Made by a program: the position numbers and the translations under genes. The notes beneath the pieces were generated by a model. That model was not told the DNA's origin and did not search any database. It saw only the letters and a list, made by a program, of their open reading frames with translations. Below, in pieces: positions 42,601 to 57,600 of a stretch of 64,000 nt of DNA. The stretch lies in NCBI GenBank assembly GCA_944381325.1, contig CALWKS010000002.1, positions 186,001-250,000 on the forward strand, written 5' to 3'. Each line of letters begins with the position of its first letter. The first letter of the stretch is position 1. The stretch comes from an uncultured Christensenellaceae bacterium. GTDB lineage: Bacteria; Bacillota; Clostridia; Christensenellales; UBA3700.

Positions 42601-45600
42601 GCTTATCTCGATATCGCTTATAAATTCGACAGACACGTTGGAAACAACGCCGTTGTTTATGCCGACGAGACCGCCTGCAGAAGCCGCGCTCAACGCATTT
42701 TCAGGCATAAGTTTTACGGTCAGATTGCTTATCGTGCCGTTGTTTACCGCAACCAGCATGCCTGCCGCGCCGTTTGTCGCGGTCTCAGCCGCACCGCCTG
42801 CGAGAGACAGCGTGTATCCTCTGCCGTCGAACGTGCCCGTAAATACCGTATCGGATACGTCTGAAAGATCTGCGCCGTAAATGCTGTTGACAAGATAGAA
42901 ATTGCTGTTGTTCTTTATAGCTTCTTTGAGTTCTTCCTCAGTTGAAACGGCTATGCCTGCGCCTGTCTGAACGGCGTTGAGCTGACCGCTTTCAAGCTCT
43001 GAAGAAGTGGTCGAATGATTTGTTGACTTGACGCTTTCGGTATTGCCCTGAACAACGAAGGTATATCTGTCCGTAGCCGTCGCGTTGTCGTGTCCGTCAA
43101 GACCCGTGAACTTAAACGTGAGAACGTAAGTTCCGCCCTGAGCCGTGTAAGCGAAATCCGTGAACAGATATCTGCCGTCAAGCGAAATCTCCGCCGCACT
43201 GTCTGCGTTGTTGACGTACATCGCAAACACCGTCAGCACCGCCTGATTGAGCTTTGCAAAATCTGAAGAAGAATCGAAACTGCTCTCGCTCCAGATCTCT
43301 CCGCTCATAAGTTTCTGAATTATGCGATGCTGAGCTTCAGTAGTAATATCCGCTGTCTTTGCAAACAGGAAATCGAGTCCCTGCAATGCGCTTATGCCGA
43401 CAGCGTAACTGCCGTTTTCGCGTTCAGCGACAAGCACGTCAGCCTGCGTTACCGTATAATCTGTAACCGTAATCACGGTGGCTTCGGTTACAGGCGCGCC
43501 TTCGTAATAAAGCACGTAGTTTGCCGCAACGCTGTCCTGATTGAGCGCGTCAGCCGATACCGCAACTCCGCTTACGAACGGCTTTATGTCAAGCGTGCCG
43601 TAAGTGCCTGCAAGCGAAGCGTTGAGTCCGCTGCCGTCGCCGATGATAACCGTTTCTCCGTCGATACCGCCGTTTATTCTGAGCGAGTAAGCGCCGTCGA
43701 ACTTCTTGCTTTCAAACGCGTCGGAAGAAATGTTTATCGGACGCGGAGTGATCTTGTAATATGCCGTTTCGTAGGTGAGCTCTGTTTCGTCGAACGACAC
43801 AACGCCGAAAGCGTCTTCCTGAGCCGTGAACACATAATTTTCTCCGTCAAGCGCAATACCGTTGACGTAAATCTGATATCCCGGATCATCGGTAACGTTG
43901 ACGGGTACGAAATACTCTTCTTTCTGTTCTTCTTCGTTGTAACGCTTAAAGACTATGCCGAGAGCGGACAGATCTATTGCGCCGAACGAAGACATATCTA
44001 TCGCGTTGCCCTGCTTGTCTATCGCGTAAACGCTCCAGCCGTCCGTAGAATATGCGGGAAGAACGCCCGTGCCGTCATACTCCTTTTCAAGCGCGTTCAT
44101 AACAACGTAAACTCTGTTTATCGACTGTCTCGTTATGATAAAGTCGACCGTATGGGGCGCGCTCATTGTGTAATTGCCCTGATCTTTGAGGGTAAGCGTT
44201 ATCGGATAAGTGCCCGCATTGTGAGCCGTCGTTCCTCCGCCGAGAGTAGCAGTGAACGTTATCACGTCGCCGTTCTCGAAAGTAACGGTGAGCGTGCCGT
44301 TTGCATTGACAGCAGCCGCGGTAAAGCCGAGCGCGCTTACGGTAACGCGGATCTCAGACGCGGTATAAGTTCTTGCTGAATTGTACTCCGTTCTGTTGCT
44401 CGTTATGCCTGCCACGTTCACGTTGCTGAAGCTTCCTGAAGTAAGCTCGAGCGGAGTTATCGTGCCGAGTCCTTCGATGATCGCGTACATTACCTTTTGT
44501 ACGGTTTCAACGCCTTCTTCGTCGATAACGGTTTCTTCAGATTCGCCTGAGTAGTCAGCCTGAACGCCGTAGTTGGATAAAATCATTTCTCCGTCAGACA
44601 TGACGTATACGGCGTAATAAGTCGTATCTTTATAAGTATAAGCCACGCCGTCCGAGTGTATCGCAACGGTCTTGCCCGTCGCCGCGTTTTTATCGTCGTA
44701 TCTCCATTTAGCTATAACAAGTCCTTCGTCGCCTTCCAGCCAACCGTTGACAACAGCATTGTCGACCAAGTAGTCGCCGTCGTAAACCTTGGTTACGTCA
44801 GATACGGTCAGCGGTGCGGGAATAACCGTGCCTGCGCCTATAAAAGTCATATTGTAGATAAGACCGTTGTTTACTACGGGGGTGTCGTCATAACCCAGCT
44901 CAGGATCGGGAACGTAATCCTCGTCAAACTGAGCGGGAAGCAATACGGTTTCAGAAGCCGCGATGCAATAATTGCTTGCAACGTCAGCCGTGCCGTCCTC
45001 TCCCACGACGAGAAGTCTGTAGTACATAACGGGCGCGGCAGTATCGAAATCAGCGTAATATCCGAACGGGGTAAAGTCAGTCAGAACGTCTTTGCCTTTG
45101 CCCACCGCGGCATCGACAAATCTGCCCTGCACGCGCAGGATAACGGGATTGCCGTCTGCGTCGGTTATCTGATTGCCTTCCTTATCCGTAAACGCAACGT
45201 CGGCAGAAATTTTCTCTTCTTCCTCGCCGTAGTAAACAAGCGTTTCTGTTCTGTCATAGAACTTGACGACAGAAGATATCACGATTTCCTGCGGCACTAT
45301 ATAATACGTGTACACTTCAGGAGTTTCGACGGGTTCTTCTCCGCCCGTTTCGCCGCCGCTTTCTCCACCCTGGTCTTCGCCTTCAGAGCCTTCGTCTCCG
45401 CCCGCAGCCGCTTTATCAGCATTTACAAGGATTTCGCCAAGTCCCGCGACCTCGTAGTTGTCGAACGCTATGCCAGTAAGATACATCTCATATCCGCCGA
45501 CCTGAGACGGATTTTCAACGACTTCTCCTCCCTGCTTGTAAATCACATTGTCTGCATTGTACACAACGATTTCGCTTCCGCTGCCGAGGTTTGCAATAAC

Positions 45601-48600
45601 TTCGGGAAGTTCAGCGTCCTGTTCAGAGCCGTAAACCTTTTCAAACGTACCTGACGTAAGGCTGAGCGCGGACGCGTCGACATTCACTCTCTTTATCTTT
45701 GCACCGAGAACGCGCATGACTCCCGTCTGCACTTCTCCTTGCAGACAGTAGTTGCCGATTATTCCGCCGTCTGAAAGAACGTAATAAACAATTCCGTCCA
45801 CGGTGATTTCTTTTACGTTGATAAGCAGATAATCGCTGCCCTTATTGCCTTTGATATACGTTGTGCCCGTGCTGTCGTAGTTTGCGTTTGCAGATTCGTA
45901 AACGCCGTCCAGCAGGTCAGCGGTAACGTTATCTGAAGCAATTGCGTCAGAATTGAGCGTTGCGCCAGCGAACGAAGTGTTGCCGTCGTAAGTCTTTTCA
46001 ACGCTTGTTATATTGAGGTTACGCGGCAGAATGAAATATGCCGCTTCAGCAGGCAGAGACGGTATCGTAACTACTCCGCCTTCGCCTTCACCGCCTTCTT
46101 CTCCGCCCTGTTCTCCCTCTTCGGGATCGGGAGCTTCGGGCACGGGCGTTCCTGCCGTGTATACAGCAATTCTCGCGCCCTCGGGTATAGCGTAGTTGAC
46201 GAGGATCTCTTCAGCAAATCCGCTTGCCCATACGAAGTATCCGCCTACGAACAGCGGTCCGTCGAGAGACGTGAGGAATTCTTCAGAATCCGCCGCCGTT
46301 GTGAATTCAATAGAGCCGATAACACCGTCAGCCTGAGTATAAGTAGCGCTGACCTTACCGGTATACTTATCTATTATCCTCATAGTATAAAGGAATTTTC
46401 CGTCAGCGACAGAAGGCAGATTGAAGCCTGATTCGCCGTATATATACGAGAAGTCTCCGTCAAGAGAGATGAACACGTTCGCGCTGCCTGAGCCGTCGCC
46501 GCCGCTTATCTGCTGTTTCTCGATAACGAAAGTGCCGTTGCCCGCGCCGAGATCAAGCTCGAAGTTCATGTGTGAAAGCTCAAGGCTTACCGTATAATTG
46601 CCAGCGGCGAGCATATAAGCTGAAACGTTGTCTCCCGGAGCAAATACGTATTGATTCGTTCCGTCGCTCAGCGTTATTGTAAAATACATCGTATAAGTCG
46701 ATCCGCCCTGCGATATCGTGAGAGCGTTGGAAGCCGCGCCGCCCGTAAAGCCGTACTGCATGCCTGAGACTGAGAACTGGAAGTGTTCTGCCATATATGC
46801 CGCGTCTGCGTCAGAACGGTATTCAAGAGTTGCGCCGCCTTTCAGCATTACCTGCTGGCGCTCCGTCATATCCTTTACCCAACCCATGATATACGTGTTG
46901 AGTTCTGCCTGAGAAATCGTATATTTTGTTATAGTTCCTCTTGTATTCGTAAATGTGTTGTTGGTGGGCTTTCCGTCTTCGGCGTCGACGAGAAGCTTGT
47001 ATTCTGTGCCGTTTATTACCGTTGTCTCGAAAGTGAGATTGAGTTTGCCCGTACCTGCGTTTTTGTTTGCGAAAGTACCTGCGGGCGTAAACGGATCAAG
47101 CGCGCCGCTTGTAGTGAATACGGCCTTGTTGCCTGTCGTTGTGAACGAGGTCGTGTTGTCGAATTCTTTTGTCGCGGTAACAAGAGAAATATTCGCAGGC
47201 AATACCGAAAATTCAAGGAGTTTTACGCCGCTGTAATTGTAATTGATCGCGTCGTCTCCTACGAATACCGGAGTAACCGTGAACGTATAATCGCCCACGT
47301 TGAGATGCTGTCCCGAGTTGTAATTGCCGCCGAAGAACTCGTTGTTGTTGGTATAAGCGCTCTTGCTTATATTAAGTCCGCCTTCCGCTGAAGACATCCT
47401 TCTGCCGTCAAGGTCTGTAAGCACCAGTACGGGATTTATCGACGTTGCGCCGCTTGCGGTATAGTTGTATTCAGTTCTCGACAGCGTAGCTTCGAGATTT
47501 CCTACTCTGAGTTCCTGCTTGGTTACCGAGAACGCTTTCTTCTTATCCGCATCGCTTACGTCTTCGTCCCAGTCGTAGTCTCCGCTCTTTATGTAAAGTT
47601 CGAGAGTGTAAGAGCCTACATAGCCGTTTGTCTTATTGGTATCGTTGGTGATCCTTACGTCGATATGGTCTTTGAGAAGGTCTCCTTCAATTACCGTAGC
47701 GCTGTCGTCAATCTCGAATCCTACGTAATATCCGTAATGATATTGATATTTCTTGCCTCCGACATTTTCAAACAGATACGCCGTGCCCGAATAGTTGACG
47801 TTGCCGTTGGTCTGAACGATGGTTATGTTGTCGAGAATATCCGCCTTGCTTAGCGTATTCTTTATGATCTCGCCGACGTTCCAGGTGGTCTTGCTGACGT
47901 AGTAGTTGCCGGCAAAGCCCTCTCCGCTTTCAGCAAGATTACCCGTGTAATACCTGGTATTTTCAAGAAGCGCATAAGTCGTTCCGTCGATAATAGTATT
48001 GGTAGTGTCGAATCTGACGTTCTTTTTAACGCCCGCGTTCTTGGTGTCGAAAGTTGCCGACGGATAGATATTTACGATCGAGCCGTCCTTTTCCTTTTTG
48101 ATCACGACACTCGTGCCTTCCTTGCGGTAATCCACGTTGATGCCGTTGTTGTAAATCATAGAAACGCTTTCAACGGTTACCAGAACGGGCGTTATGTTGC
48201 CTACTCGTGCAGAAAGCGCGCTTACGCAGTAGTTGCTCTTGTCTCTGTTCGCGCCCGAAACTACGCTCAGAGTGTTGTACGTCTTGCCGTTCAAAGTAAG
48301 CTTGCCCGTGCCTGTGAATTCGACTGAAATATCCGCGCCTGCATCAAGCGAAGCGTATTTCATTGCAAACACGTCGTTTGTTCCGCTTACGGGCTCGTAT
48401 CCCTTTTCGTAAGTGTATTCAGTGTAAGACGCTTCAGCATTCAGCGTGTTGTCGAACTCTTTGGTAACAGAATCGAACTTTATCTCTCTCGGCAGAACGA
48501 AATAGCTTATCTGATTGCCGCTTTTGTCGACAAACTTGACGGTCATATCCGCAAGTGTGTAGTTCTGCGAAGTAAAGTTGGATATCTTTACGTATATATC

Positions 48601-51600
48601 GTATTCTCCAGCGTCTTTAGCGGTGAGCGGATTCTTGCCTGCATCTCCCTTTGCCGCAGTAAACAGCGCGCCGTAATTGAGCGTGTATTCGTCAGGCTGC
48701 ACCTCGTAGCCGCCCTGCGCGACTATTCTGAGGTTGTTGATATCGAAGTTGAAAGGTATCTTGCCGTCATTGTCGAAAATCTTGCTGAGGAAGCCTGCCG
48801 TTATGACGTAAGTGACCTGCGCTTCCTGGATCGCATACTCGGATATAAGCAACTCGCCTATATTGAGCGACTCGAGCAGCTCGTTGCCGTCTGTAAATAT
48901 AAAGTTGGGAGAATCGGCGATATTGATATAGACTTTATATCTCGCCTTATCCTTTACGCTTTCAGAAGTAACGCCTTCTTCATTGGTAAACGTGATATAG
49001 AAATGCACTTTTTCACCGCTTGCGTAACCGTTGATCTCAAGATAGAATCTGTTGCCGCTCTGTCTGTAAGCAACGGTCTGAGAAAGAATTTTCGACTTCT
49101 CTTCAAACGCCTCGGTATCGTAATCGACAAGGGCATCGTAAACCCTGTTGTTCATGTTGCCTATGCCGAATTCTTCTCCCCACATATAAAGACTGAGGTC
49201 ATGAGAAGATATCTCTTTCTGTCTTATAGTGCCGCTGTAAGTGTAATTGCCCGATGGCAGTGCATAGAAATTCGTCGCACCGTCGGTAAGCGTTATATTT
49301 CCGCTGTAAGAAGCCGTTGCAGGGGCGTAGTTTGCCGTATCGCCCGTACCTTCAAACAGCTTTATCACCGCTTCCTTTATCTCGCCGCCCACAGCGTACC
49401 TGAACATGAAATCGCTGTATGTAGCCATGAATATAGTGCCGCTTCCGGCATCTTTCTGACTGTACACGCCCGTTGAAAGCTCGATCACGTCTCCTCTTAT
49501 CTGATTGTTGCCGAAGCTCGTTTCGCTTTCGTTGTACGCCGTAGTGCCGTCGTAAGTCTTAGATACGGATACGTTATTCTGAGTTACGCCCTTGGGAAGA
49601 ACAACCGTATATATGTCGATATAATCGGAATCGGAGAACATTATAGTGCGGTTGGTCGTGTTTATCTTCGAGTTTTCTCCGCCTTCCGAACTGAAAGTGA
49701 TACGTATGCGGTAAGCGCCCGCCTTGTCAGTAGCGGTCTTGCTTACCTTTACGGTGGACTTGCCGTCCGCGCTGTCTCTGTAATAGGACGGAGACATGAG
49801 TCCCGCAGAAACTTCTCCGAGTCCCATGTCAGGTCTGTTTATAGGATTGTTGTTTTCGTCAGCATAGTAAAGCACGGGGTCGTTGATCACAGCTCCGTCA
49901 TAAGTTTTCGCTACGCTGTCATAGAATACGCCTTCCGTTTCGTCGTAATAATAGCGGCTGTCGTCCATTGCGATCTTTACCGCCATGCCCATGACGTAAG
50001 TGAACGTGAAGTCAGCGCCGTCGTTGTTGCGGTCGAATACTCTGCTGAAGTTGTTGTTCTGCTTTGCCTGTTCGAGAGATCTAACGTTGTTATAGTAAGG
50101 CGTGCTGCTGATGGTAACGCTGTTGTCAGCATATCTCCAGGTCTCGTAAATCTCCCATACGAACTGCGCGCCCATAGAGCTTGAAGAAAGCGTTATGTTG
50201 ATAGCGACGTCAGAAGTAATATTCTTTGTCTGGAAAGTAAGAGACGCACTGGTGTCAGGGTCATTCATATCCAGCTCTGTGCCTTCGTCTATGCTGTTGC
50301 CAAAAGCAACCTCGTAAATATACACGTTGTTGGGCTTGAACAGTCTGTTCCAGTCTGCCGTTCCGTCCGAAGTCATCATCGCCGCCGCACGCGCGCCGGT
50401 ATAGTCTAAGTCTTTGTTTCCGCCGCTGTCGAGAGTTCTGGTTATTCTGGGGAAATAATCGTTTATCACGCTCATTGCGCCCTGACTGCCCACACTGCCG
50501 AAAACAGAGAAGTTGGGAGCTCCTGATACCCACGAAGAATCGGACGCGGTATTGTAATTGCTGTATTTTTCAAAAGTGAACGCATCGTTGTATACCACTT
50601 CTCCGTTACTTCTCGATGCAAGCACTACGGCGCTTCCGCCGCTGTCCGCGGTATCGGAATATCCTACCTTTATCGTATCATACGGGAAGGTCGGATCTGA
50701 CAGAAGATTGTATGCCTGAGTTCTTATATATTCGTATTTGTCTTTAAAATCGCTGTTTGCCATACGGGTCGCGGTATTGCTGCCGTAATACCAGTTGTCC
50801 ATATGGAAAGTCTTGTAATTTTCAATACCGTACATGAAGTAGATATTGTTGAGAGTGTTCTCTTCCGCAACGCCTGCAAGCTGAGCGCCGATATAGTAGT
50901 TTACGCGGTTCGTTCCGCTGTAGAAAATATTGTTATTGCCCGTTGTAAGGAAGTATGCCGCGCCGTTCCAGTTGCAGATAACACCGTCAATGTTGCCGAA
51001 TTCGTTATCCTTGCTGCTTACCGTGTATGTGTAATGATCAGAATTGAGACCTACGATAGAACCTGCGCTGGTTACTTTATTTCCTGAGCTGAAGCCTTGA
51101 GATTTGCCTCCCATATTGAGTTCGCCCCACGCAGTCATCGTTCCGCTACCGTTGATGGTTACGTTGTAAACGGTGCTGTTGTCCGTAAGCCAGCCCACGA
51201 TGCCTCCGGCATAAGCATAAACGCTGTCGCTTCTGCCTGACCATGAGAACGAAGAAACCTGAGATTCAACTCTTATTCCGCTTCCCTCGCTGAGATTTAC
51301 CGTACAATTGGAAATATAAGACTGTGCAGAATCGGTACCGTACATGAATCCCGCAAAGCCGCCGTTCACGGCGATCGTGTTTATCTTATAATTCAGATTA
51401 TTCGTATAACCCGACTGCAACTGAGGTCCGTCGCAGGTAGCACGCAAACTGTTGACGACAACATTCTCTCCGAGGGTCAGAGTACAGTTGTCGATCGTGC
51501 CAGCATTGACCGCGGTAACTATACCTGCAAACAGCGAAGTGCCGTAGTTTCTCCAGCTGTCCTGAGTTATTACATCAAACCATCTTGCATAGTCGTGGTT

Positions 51601-54600
51601 GTCTATTGTTATTGAGTTGGGAACATTGAATTCGATATTCTGAATAGTTCCCAGATTCCTTCCAAGGAAAAGACCGCCCGCTCTTATTCCTATCGAATAG
51701 TCTGTGTTTATCTGATTAAGGTCGTTTTGCGTAAATGTATTCAGACCGCCGATATAATCCCAGAAATACTCGTCTTCCAGCAAAGCTCCTGCAGGAGTAT
51801 TGCCCTTGTCGTCAAGCACCGCGCTGTGAATGTTGCCGCTGGTTGTAATGGTAACGGTATTGCCATTGCCTTCAAGTATCTTGTCTGAACGCATGGTAAC
51901 CGCGGTAGCGTAGTAATGTCCGGATTTGTTACCTGTACCCTGCGTTGCGTAATCAACGTTCAAGTCGTTTGCGATAATGCCTATATTTGCGTTGGCATAT
52001 TGCGTATAATTGCTGTCTGAAGAAGCAAGTCCCTTCGTGGTATCCGTGCCTGAAGACATAAAAGTCATCAGCTGTTGCGCATCGTAGATATAAACCTCGT
52101 TGTAAGTCGTTTTCAGCACGTAAATGCCGTTGGGGAAAGCAGCCGCGGAAGCTTTTATATCCGCAAGAGCCGTCGCAACGTCAACGGTAATGAATGCGCT
52201 TGAAGCAGCGCCGAGAGCGCCCAAGTCTTTTATCTGCTTTATTCTGGAAGCGATGTCAGCTCCGCTTTCGTCAAAGTAAGCAAGATAAAGGTTTATGCTC
52301 TGCCAACCCAGACCGCCCGTTATGCTTACGCTGAGTTTTCCTGCTTCCGTCCAGGTCGCAACCATATCCGCAGTGGTTATATCGATAGAATACAGATTGT
52401 TGGTAAGCCACATTCTCATACCTGCGCCGCGCAGATCGGGATCGCTCGAATCAACGGTTACAGGCGCATATCCCATAACGGCAACCGCTTTGTTTGAGCT
52501 GAAAGTTTCAGTATAATCAGCGTAATTTACGCTGGTTGTCCAAGCGGTGTCTCCTTCATAGGTGGTCTGCCATACGAGGTTTTTGATATTGTCGTAATTG
52601 ATATTTTTAGTTACGGTCTCCGTGCCGTCCGTACCTGTCTCCGAAGTAATGCCGTCAAGGAATCTCGCCGCTATCATACCGACGCGGGTATTCGCCTTTG
52701 CTCTTACGTATCCTTCAAAGCCAATATATACGCTGTCCAGCTTAGAAGGTCTGATCTCTCCGTAAGCGGCAACTATCTCCTGCACGTCAGGATCAGCACT
52801 GTCTGCGGTAAGCACCGAATAGTTTGAACCGAGAGCGACAACGCCTGCCGTATACAGCTTTGTGGACGAAGTGGTAACCGTGCCGCTTTCGTCTATGCCG
52901 TTGTAAAGATAACCTACGCCGATTACCTTGACCTGCTCGATAGATGCGGTATTTTCAGAAAATTCGAACGTGTTGATAACGCCTGCAATGTTCGCAAGCG
53001 CCGCGGTGCCGTTTGCATTTGTGCCCGATATCTTCATCACGGACTGATATTCTGAATCGAACTCTACTTTTCTGAGAACGCCGCGAAGATCGCCTACTAC
53101 ACCGCCGACGGTAGCCGCGTTGTGCGCGCCTTCAACAGATATGAAGCTGTTGGCGGTAAGCGTTACGGCGAGATTTTCTATTCTTCCGTCTATCGCAATA
53201 CCCACAACGCCGCCTGCGGCAACCAGGTTTGCGCCGCCTTTCATTGTGATGCCGCCCGCACGTTCTGCCGTGCCGAAAGTGAGATTGTCTATATCAGCGA
53301 TAACCGCGTCCGCGCCCGACTGAGCGCCCACCATTCCGCCGAATATCGAATTGTATTTTGCGCCTGCGTTGCTGTCCAGTTCAATAATTCTGTCAAAGCT
53401 GTAATTGCGCAGCTGAGAGACAACTCCTTCGTTGACGCCTACGAGCATGCCGTAGATGAATCCCGTCAGAGAATTTGAATCGAAATCGATGCCCATATTC
53501 GCCGCATTTGCGATGACGTCGTTTGCGTTTCTGAATATGTCTCTTCCGCCGTCAGTGCCTGAAAGCTCTATCTCTACGTTGGTGAACGTGCCGTAGTTCA
53601 GCGCAAGGAATTCACTGACTACCAGATATTTCTGTTCTTTTCCTTCCGTGTCGTTGCCGAACGTATAAGCCGCAATATTGTTTTCAAACGCGGACGTTAC
53701 GACGATCTTATTTCCGCTGTCCTGTCCGCCGTCGAACAGTTTGCCTTCGCCGAGAACAAGCGGCTGTGAAGGCACGGTAGTGATTTCCACCGTCTTTCCT
53801 GTGCCCTGGATGCGCATTTCAGTTGCGCCGGACCATACCTGATATAAGCGGTATATCGCGTCTCCGAGAGATCTGCCCTCGTCGCTGCTCACCATCGTGT
53901 ACTGATAATATCCCGCGTACGAGCCGTCCACCGTACCGCACGGCTTCGTGCTGAGGAAGCTCAGCACCATATACTGAGTGTACGCGCCGTAAGCGCTGTC
54001 GGTAAGCGCATAAACGTTTGATTCGAATGAGAATGTAACGTATCCTATACCCGTATTGCCGGCATTGGTTACGGTAAGAGTCTGATCTGCCGCGCCGCCT
54101 GCGCCCACAGTTCCGCTTCCGCTGCCGCCGCTTCCTCCTACAGACGCGGAGAAATCGGGAGTTTCTATAAACATGATGCCTGAGGGCTTATGCACGTTGA
54201 GAGTGAGAACTCCTCCGCTTATGTCAGCATCCATGGTAAGATAATTTATCGGGTTGTCGTCTGAATCCACAAGAGCAAAGCCGTAGCTGTTCAACGCAAA
54301 AGCCGCTTCGTTCGTCGCCTGCTGCTGTGAATCGATCCAATCGGAAGGCGCTTTGCCGAATACGCTTATATATGTTGGGTACTGAGAATTTCCTCCGTGG
54401 AATGCCGGCAGGACTTCAGCTTCCTCACCTTCTACTCCCGTAAGTTTATCGGGTATCGACCAGAAAGTATTGCTGACAGCGCCTTCAGGCACAGCGGCAT
54501 AACTTTCAGCCAGAGCGCCCGTTACGTAACCGTATCTCGGCAAACCCAGAGCACGGGAGTTCATAGTTACCATGCCGCCGCTCAAGGCAAATACGCTGTC

Positions 54601-57600
54601 AGAAATCGTAGCCTTTGAAGATGTGTTCTTGAAATCTATAAATCCTATTCTTGCCGCGCCGTCAGCGTTCATAGAGCCGACGAGACCGCCTACGAACACG
54701 CTTGTCGTAGAAGTGGAATTGATCGCAGAAGAATATACGTAGAAACCGCCCCAACCTGTAGCTTTCAGCCCTTTGAGCGTTCCGCCGTCGTTGATACCCA
54801 CAAGACCGCCCGCAGAAACGTCTCCTCCGCCCGCGCTCATACCGTAATTGATATGCGCAAGCAACGAAGCCGCAGAAAGCGTGCCTGAGTTGTAGCCTAC
54901 CGCACCGCCCCATACCGCAAGTTCCTGCGCAGTAAGATATATCGTTCTCGACTGCGGAGACTGTCCCAGTCTGCTCAAGTAATCGCTCTGCTTCGTCTCA
55001 GTGCCTACGGTAACGTTTACGCCTGAAACCAGCGCATAGTTTGAACCGACTGCACCGCCGTAAATGCCTTCTTCTACCTGTCCGATAGTGTTGTTGCTGA
55101 AATTGTTGAGCGTAAGCGTTCTCGCTTCGCCGTAGTTTTCGCCAACCAGTCCGCCGTAAACAGCCTTTGCCGCACCGTCAATGTTTACGGCGCTGTACTT
55201 GTTTACGGTAAGGTCGCTTACTCTGCCGCTTTCTGCATTTATACCCACTATTCCGCCGTAGACGACTTCAGTCGAAGCCGCTCCGCTGACCGTGATCGCC
55301 GCTGTCTGCGTGCTATTGTTGAAAGTTATGCCGCTTATATCGCCGTAGTTGACGCCCGCAAGCATACCCACTGCCGCACTGTCGACGAGATTTGAGGTAT
55401 ATGTGCTGAGTATATAAGAAGTTGTTCTTATCTCAATATTGAAATTCCTTACCGTGCCGCGGTTGACAGCCATAAGTCCGCCCACAGCGCCCTTTTCGCT
55501 TCCGCCGACTTCTGTCTGAATATATCCGCCGCTGCCTGATGAGGTATTGTCGTTTTCTCTGTCGTTCGTCTGCAATACGTATCCGCCGGGATATGCCATA
55601 AGCAGCATATTGTTGCCGCCGTCGAGCACTTTTCCTTCATTCATTTCGACGTAACCGTTTGCAGGCTTGTATATCTGAATGTTTTCTTTTACGTAGCCCG
55701 TCTTCGCGCCTGCATAAAGCTGATTGTATCCCTTGCCGTCGACAAAGCAATACAGCATACTGTTGGCGATGCCGTCTGCCTCATTTACGTAATTGTTATA
55801 CTCCGTGCCCTGTCTGATATCCACAGAATAAGTCGCAAAGAATTCGAGCGTAGGAACGTAAGTGCCCGTACCGTTGAGATAATCGCCGGAAGCAGTGTAA
55901 GAAAGCGTGCCCGAAGCCGTATAGCTGTCGGAAGACAGAGTTTCTGTCGAAATAACGTCGCCGTTGTATCTGATGTAAGAGAGCCTGATATTTATATCGT
56001 AAGCGCCGTTGAAATAGCTGAGCGGAGCGCTCCAGTTTGCAGAATTCGCATTCGAGACAAGCGTTCTCTCACTTACGAAATCCGCGTCCCCGTCGTCGCT
56101 GTAATCGCTGAGCTTGAACAATACGCCCGTAGCATACTCTGCGCTTGCGTCCTCGGTATTGTATCCGTACATAGAAACGGTATCCGCATTATCGGTAAAC
56201 CACGGTATTTTATAATCGCCTGCGGTATAACCGTTTTCGTAATAATGCGCAGCCGCACCCTTTACAGATCCGCTTGCTATACTGCCGACTGCACCTGCGA
56301 TAAGTCCTCTGTATCCGCCGTAAGCCTTGAACGTATATGCGCCTGCGTAAACACCTGACATGACCGAAGGCGCGAGGTCGAGACCTGCGATCTGCGTATT
56401 TTGCGCGCCCGTGTTTATAATGCCCACAATACCGCCCATATAGCCAGTGCCTGCGGTTACCTTCATCGAAGCGGTTTTACCTGCCGTGCCTGTGTTGCTG
56501 ACAGAGCCGCCGTTCTGCATGCCGACAACGCCACCTGCCGCAGCTATGCCCGTGGGATTGGCGATAAGCGCCGCGCTGTCAAAATTCACGCTGACGCCGC
56601 TGATCGCTCCGCTGTTGCTGCCGAACGCCGCTCCTGCGAATACGTCTGCGCTTGTTACGGTGTAAGTTCCTGAAAGATTTGCCATTGCACCCGTAACGTC
56701 CGCCGTATTTATACCCGCAACGGCGCCGAAGTAGCTGACCGTAGCGCTCGCACCTATAACTGTTGCGTTGACGTTGGTAAGCTTTCCTTCGTTTACGCCT
56801 GCAAGCAATCCCAGCGCGGAAGCCGAAGCGCGTAGCTCCTCTCCCGCCGTAAGGCTGAGATTCATTATCTCTGCGCGGTTTACCGCGAAGAAACCGCCTG
56901 CGACCGTTTCTCCGTTATAGAGCGCCGTGGGAAGCGTTCCCGTTACTGCAAGAGTGTTGTTTATGCTGCCGATGAGTATTTTCTTTTCTGAGCTTTCGGC
57001 ACGCAGAGAAGAAGTCGTGCCGTCAACCGAGAAGGAAGCGTTGTTGGCAAGCGAAGCTTTATGCGCGCCTGCGTATACTCCCGCCCCGTCTCCCCTCATA
57101 AAGTCGACAAGCTCCTGATTCTGTTTATCGTAAATGATGACCGAATAGTCTATAAGCACGTCAAGCACGGGCACGTATTTATCGCTGCTAGCGTAAGTGC
57201 CGTTCACTGCCGTCGTGTAAATTCCCGAAGCAAGCGAGGGCGCGCCGCTGTAAGTGTTGTCCGTCGTCAGCGCTCCTTCTGAATTGTAATAATAATATTT
57301 CGCCGTAAGGGTTATCTGATCAAGTGCTGTTATCTGAGAACGCAGGAATGTAAACGACTTGTCAGCGCCGTTTACGTTTATTGTGCGTTCAGTAAGGAAA
57401 TCTGCAGAGCCGTCATTGCTGAAATCGCTCACTTTGAACAGCAATCCTTCAGTCTGAACTGCCGTGCCGTAGCCGTACATCGCAAGCGTATCCGTTGCCG
57501 TAGTCGTCCAGGGCAAAGCATAACTTTCTACCTCGTCGGGATAATGCGCCGCTATACCGCTGAGTGCGCCCTCTCTTAAGTCTCCTTCTCCCAACGTAGC

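Noticed and set aside
41509..44379. Several + strand frames of 350-360 codons opposite the giant gene
   Set aside because: Antisense shadows produced by codon bias of the giant gene; Cys/Arg/Ser-rich products without recognisable folds.
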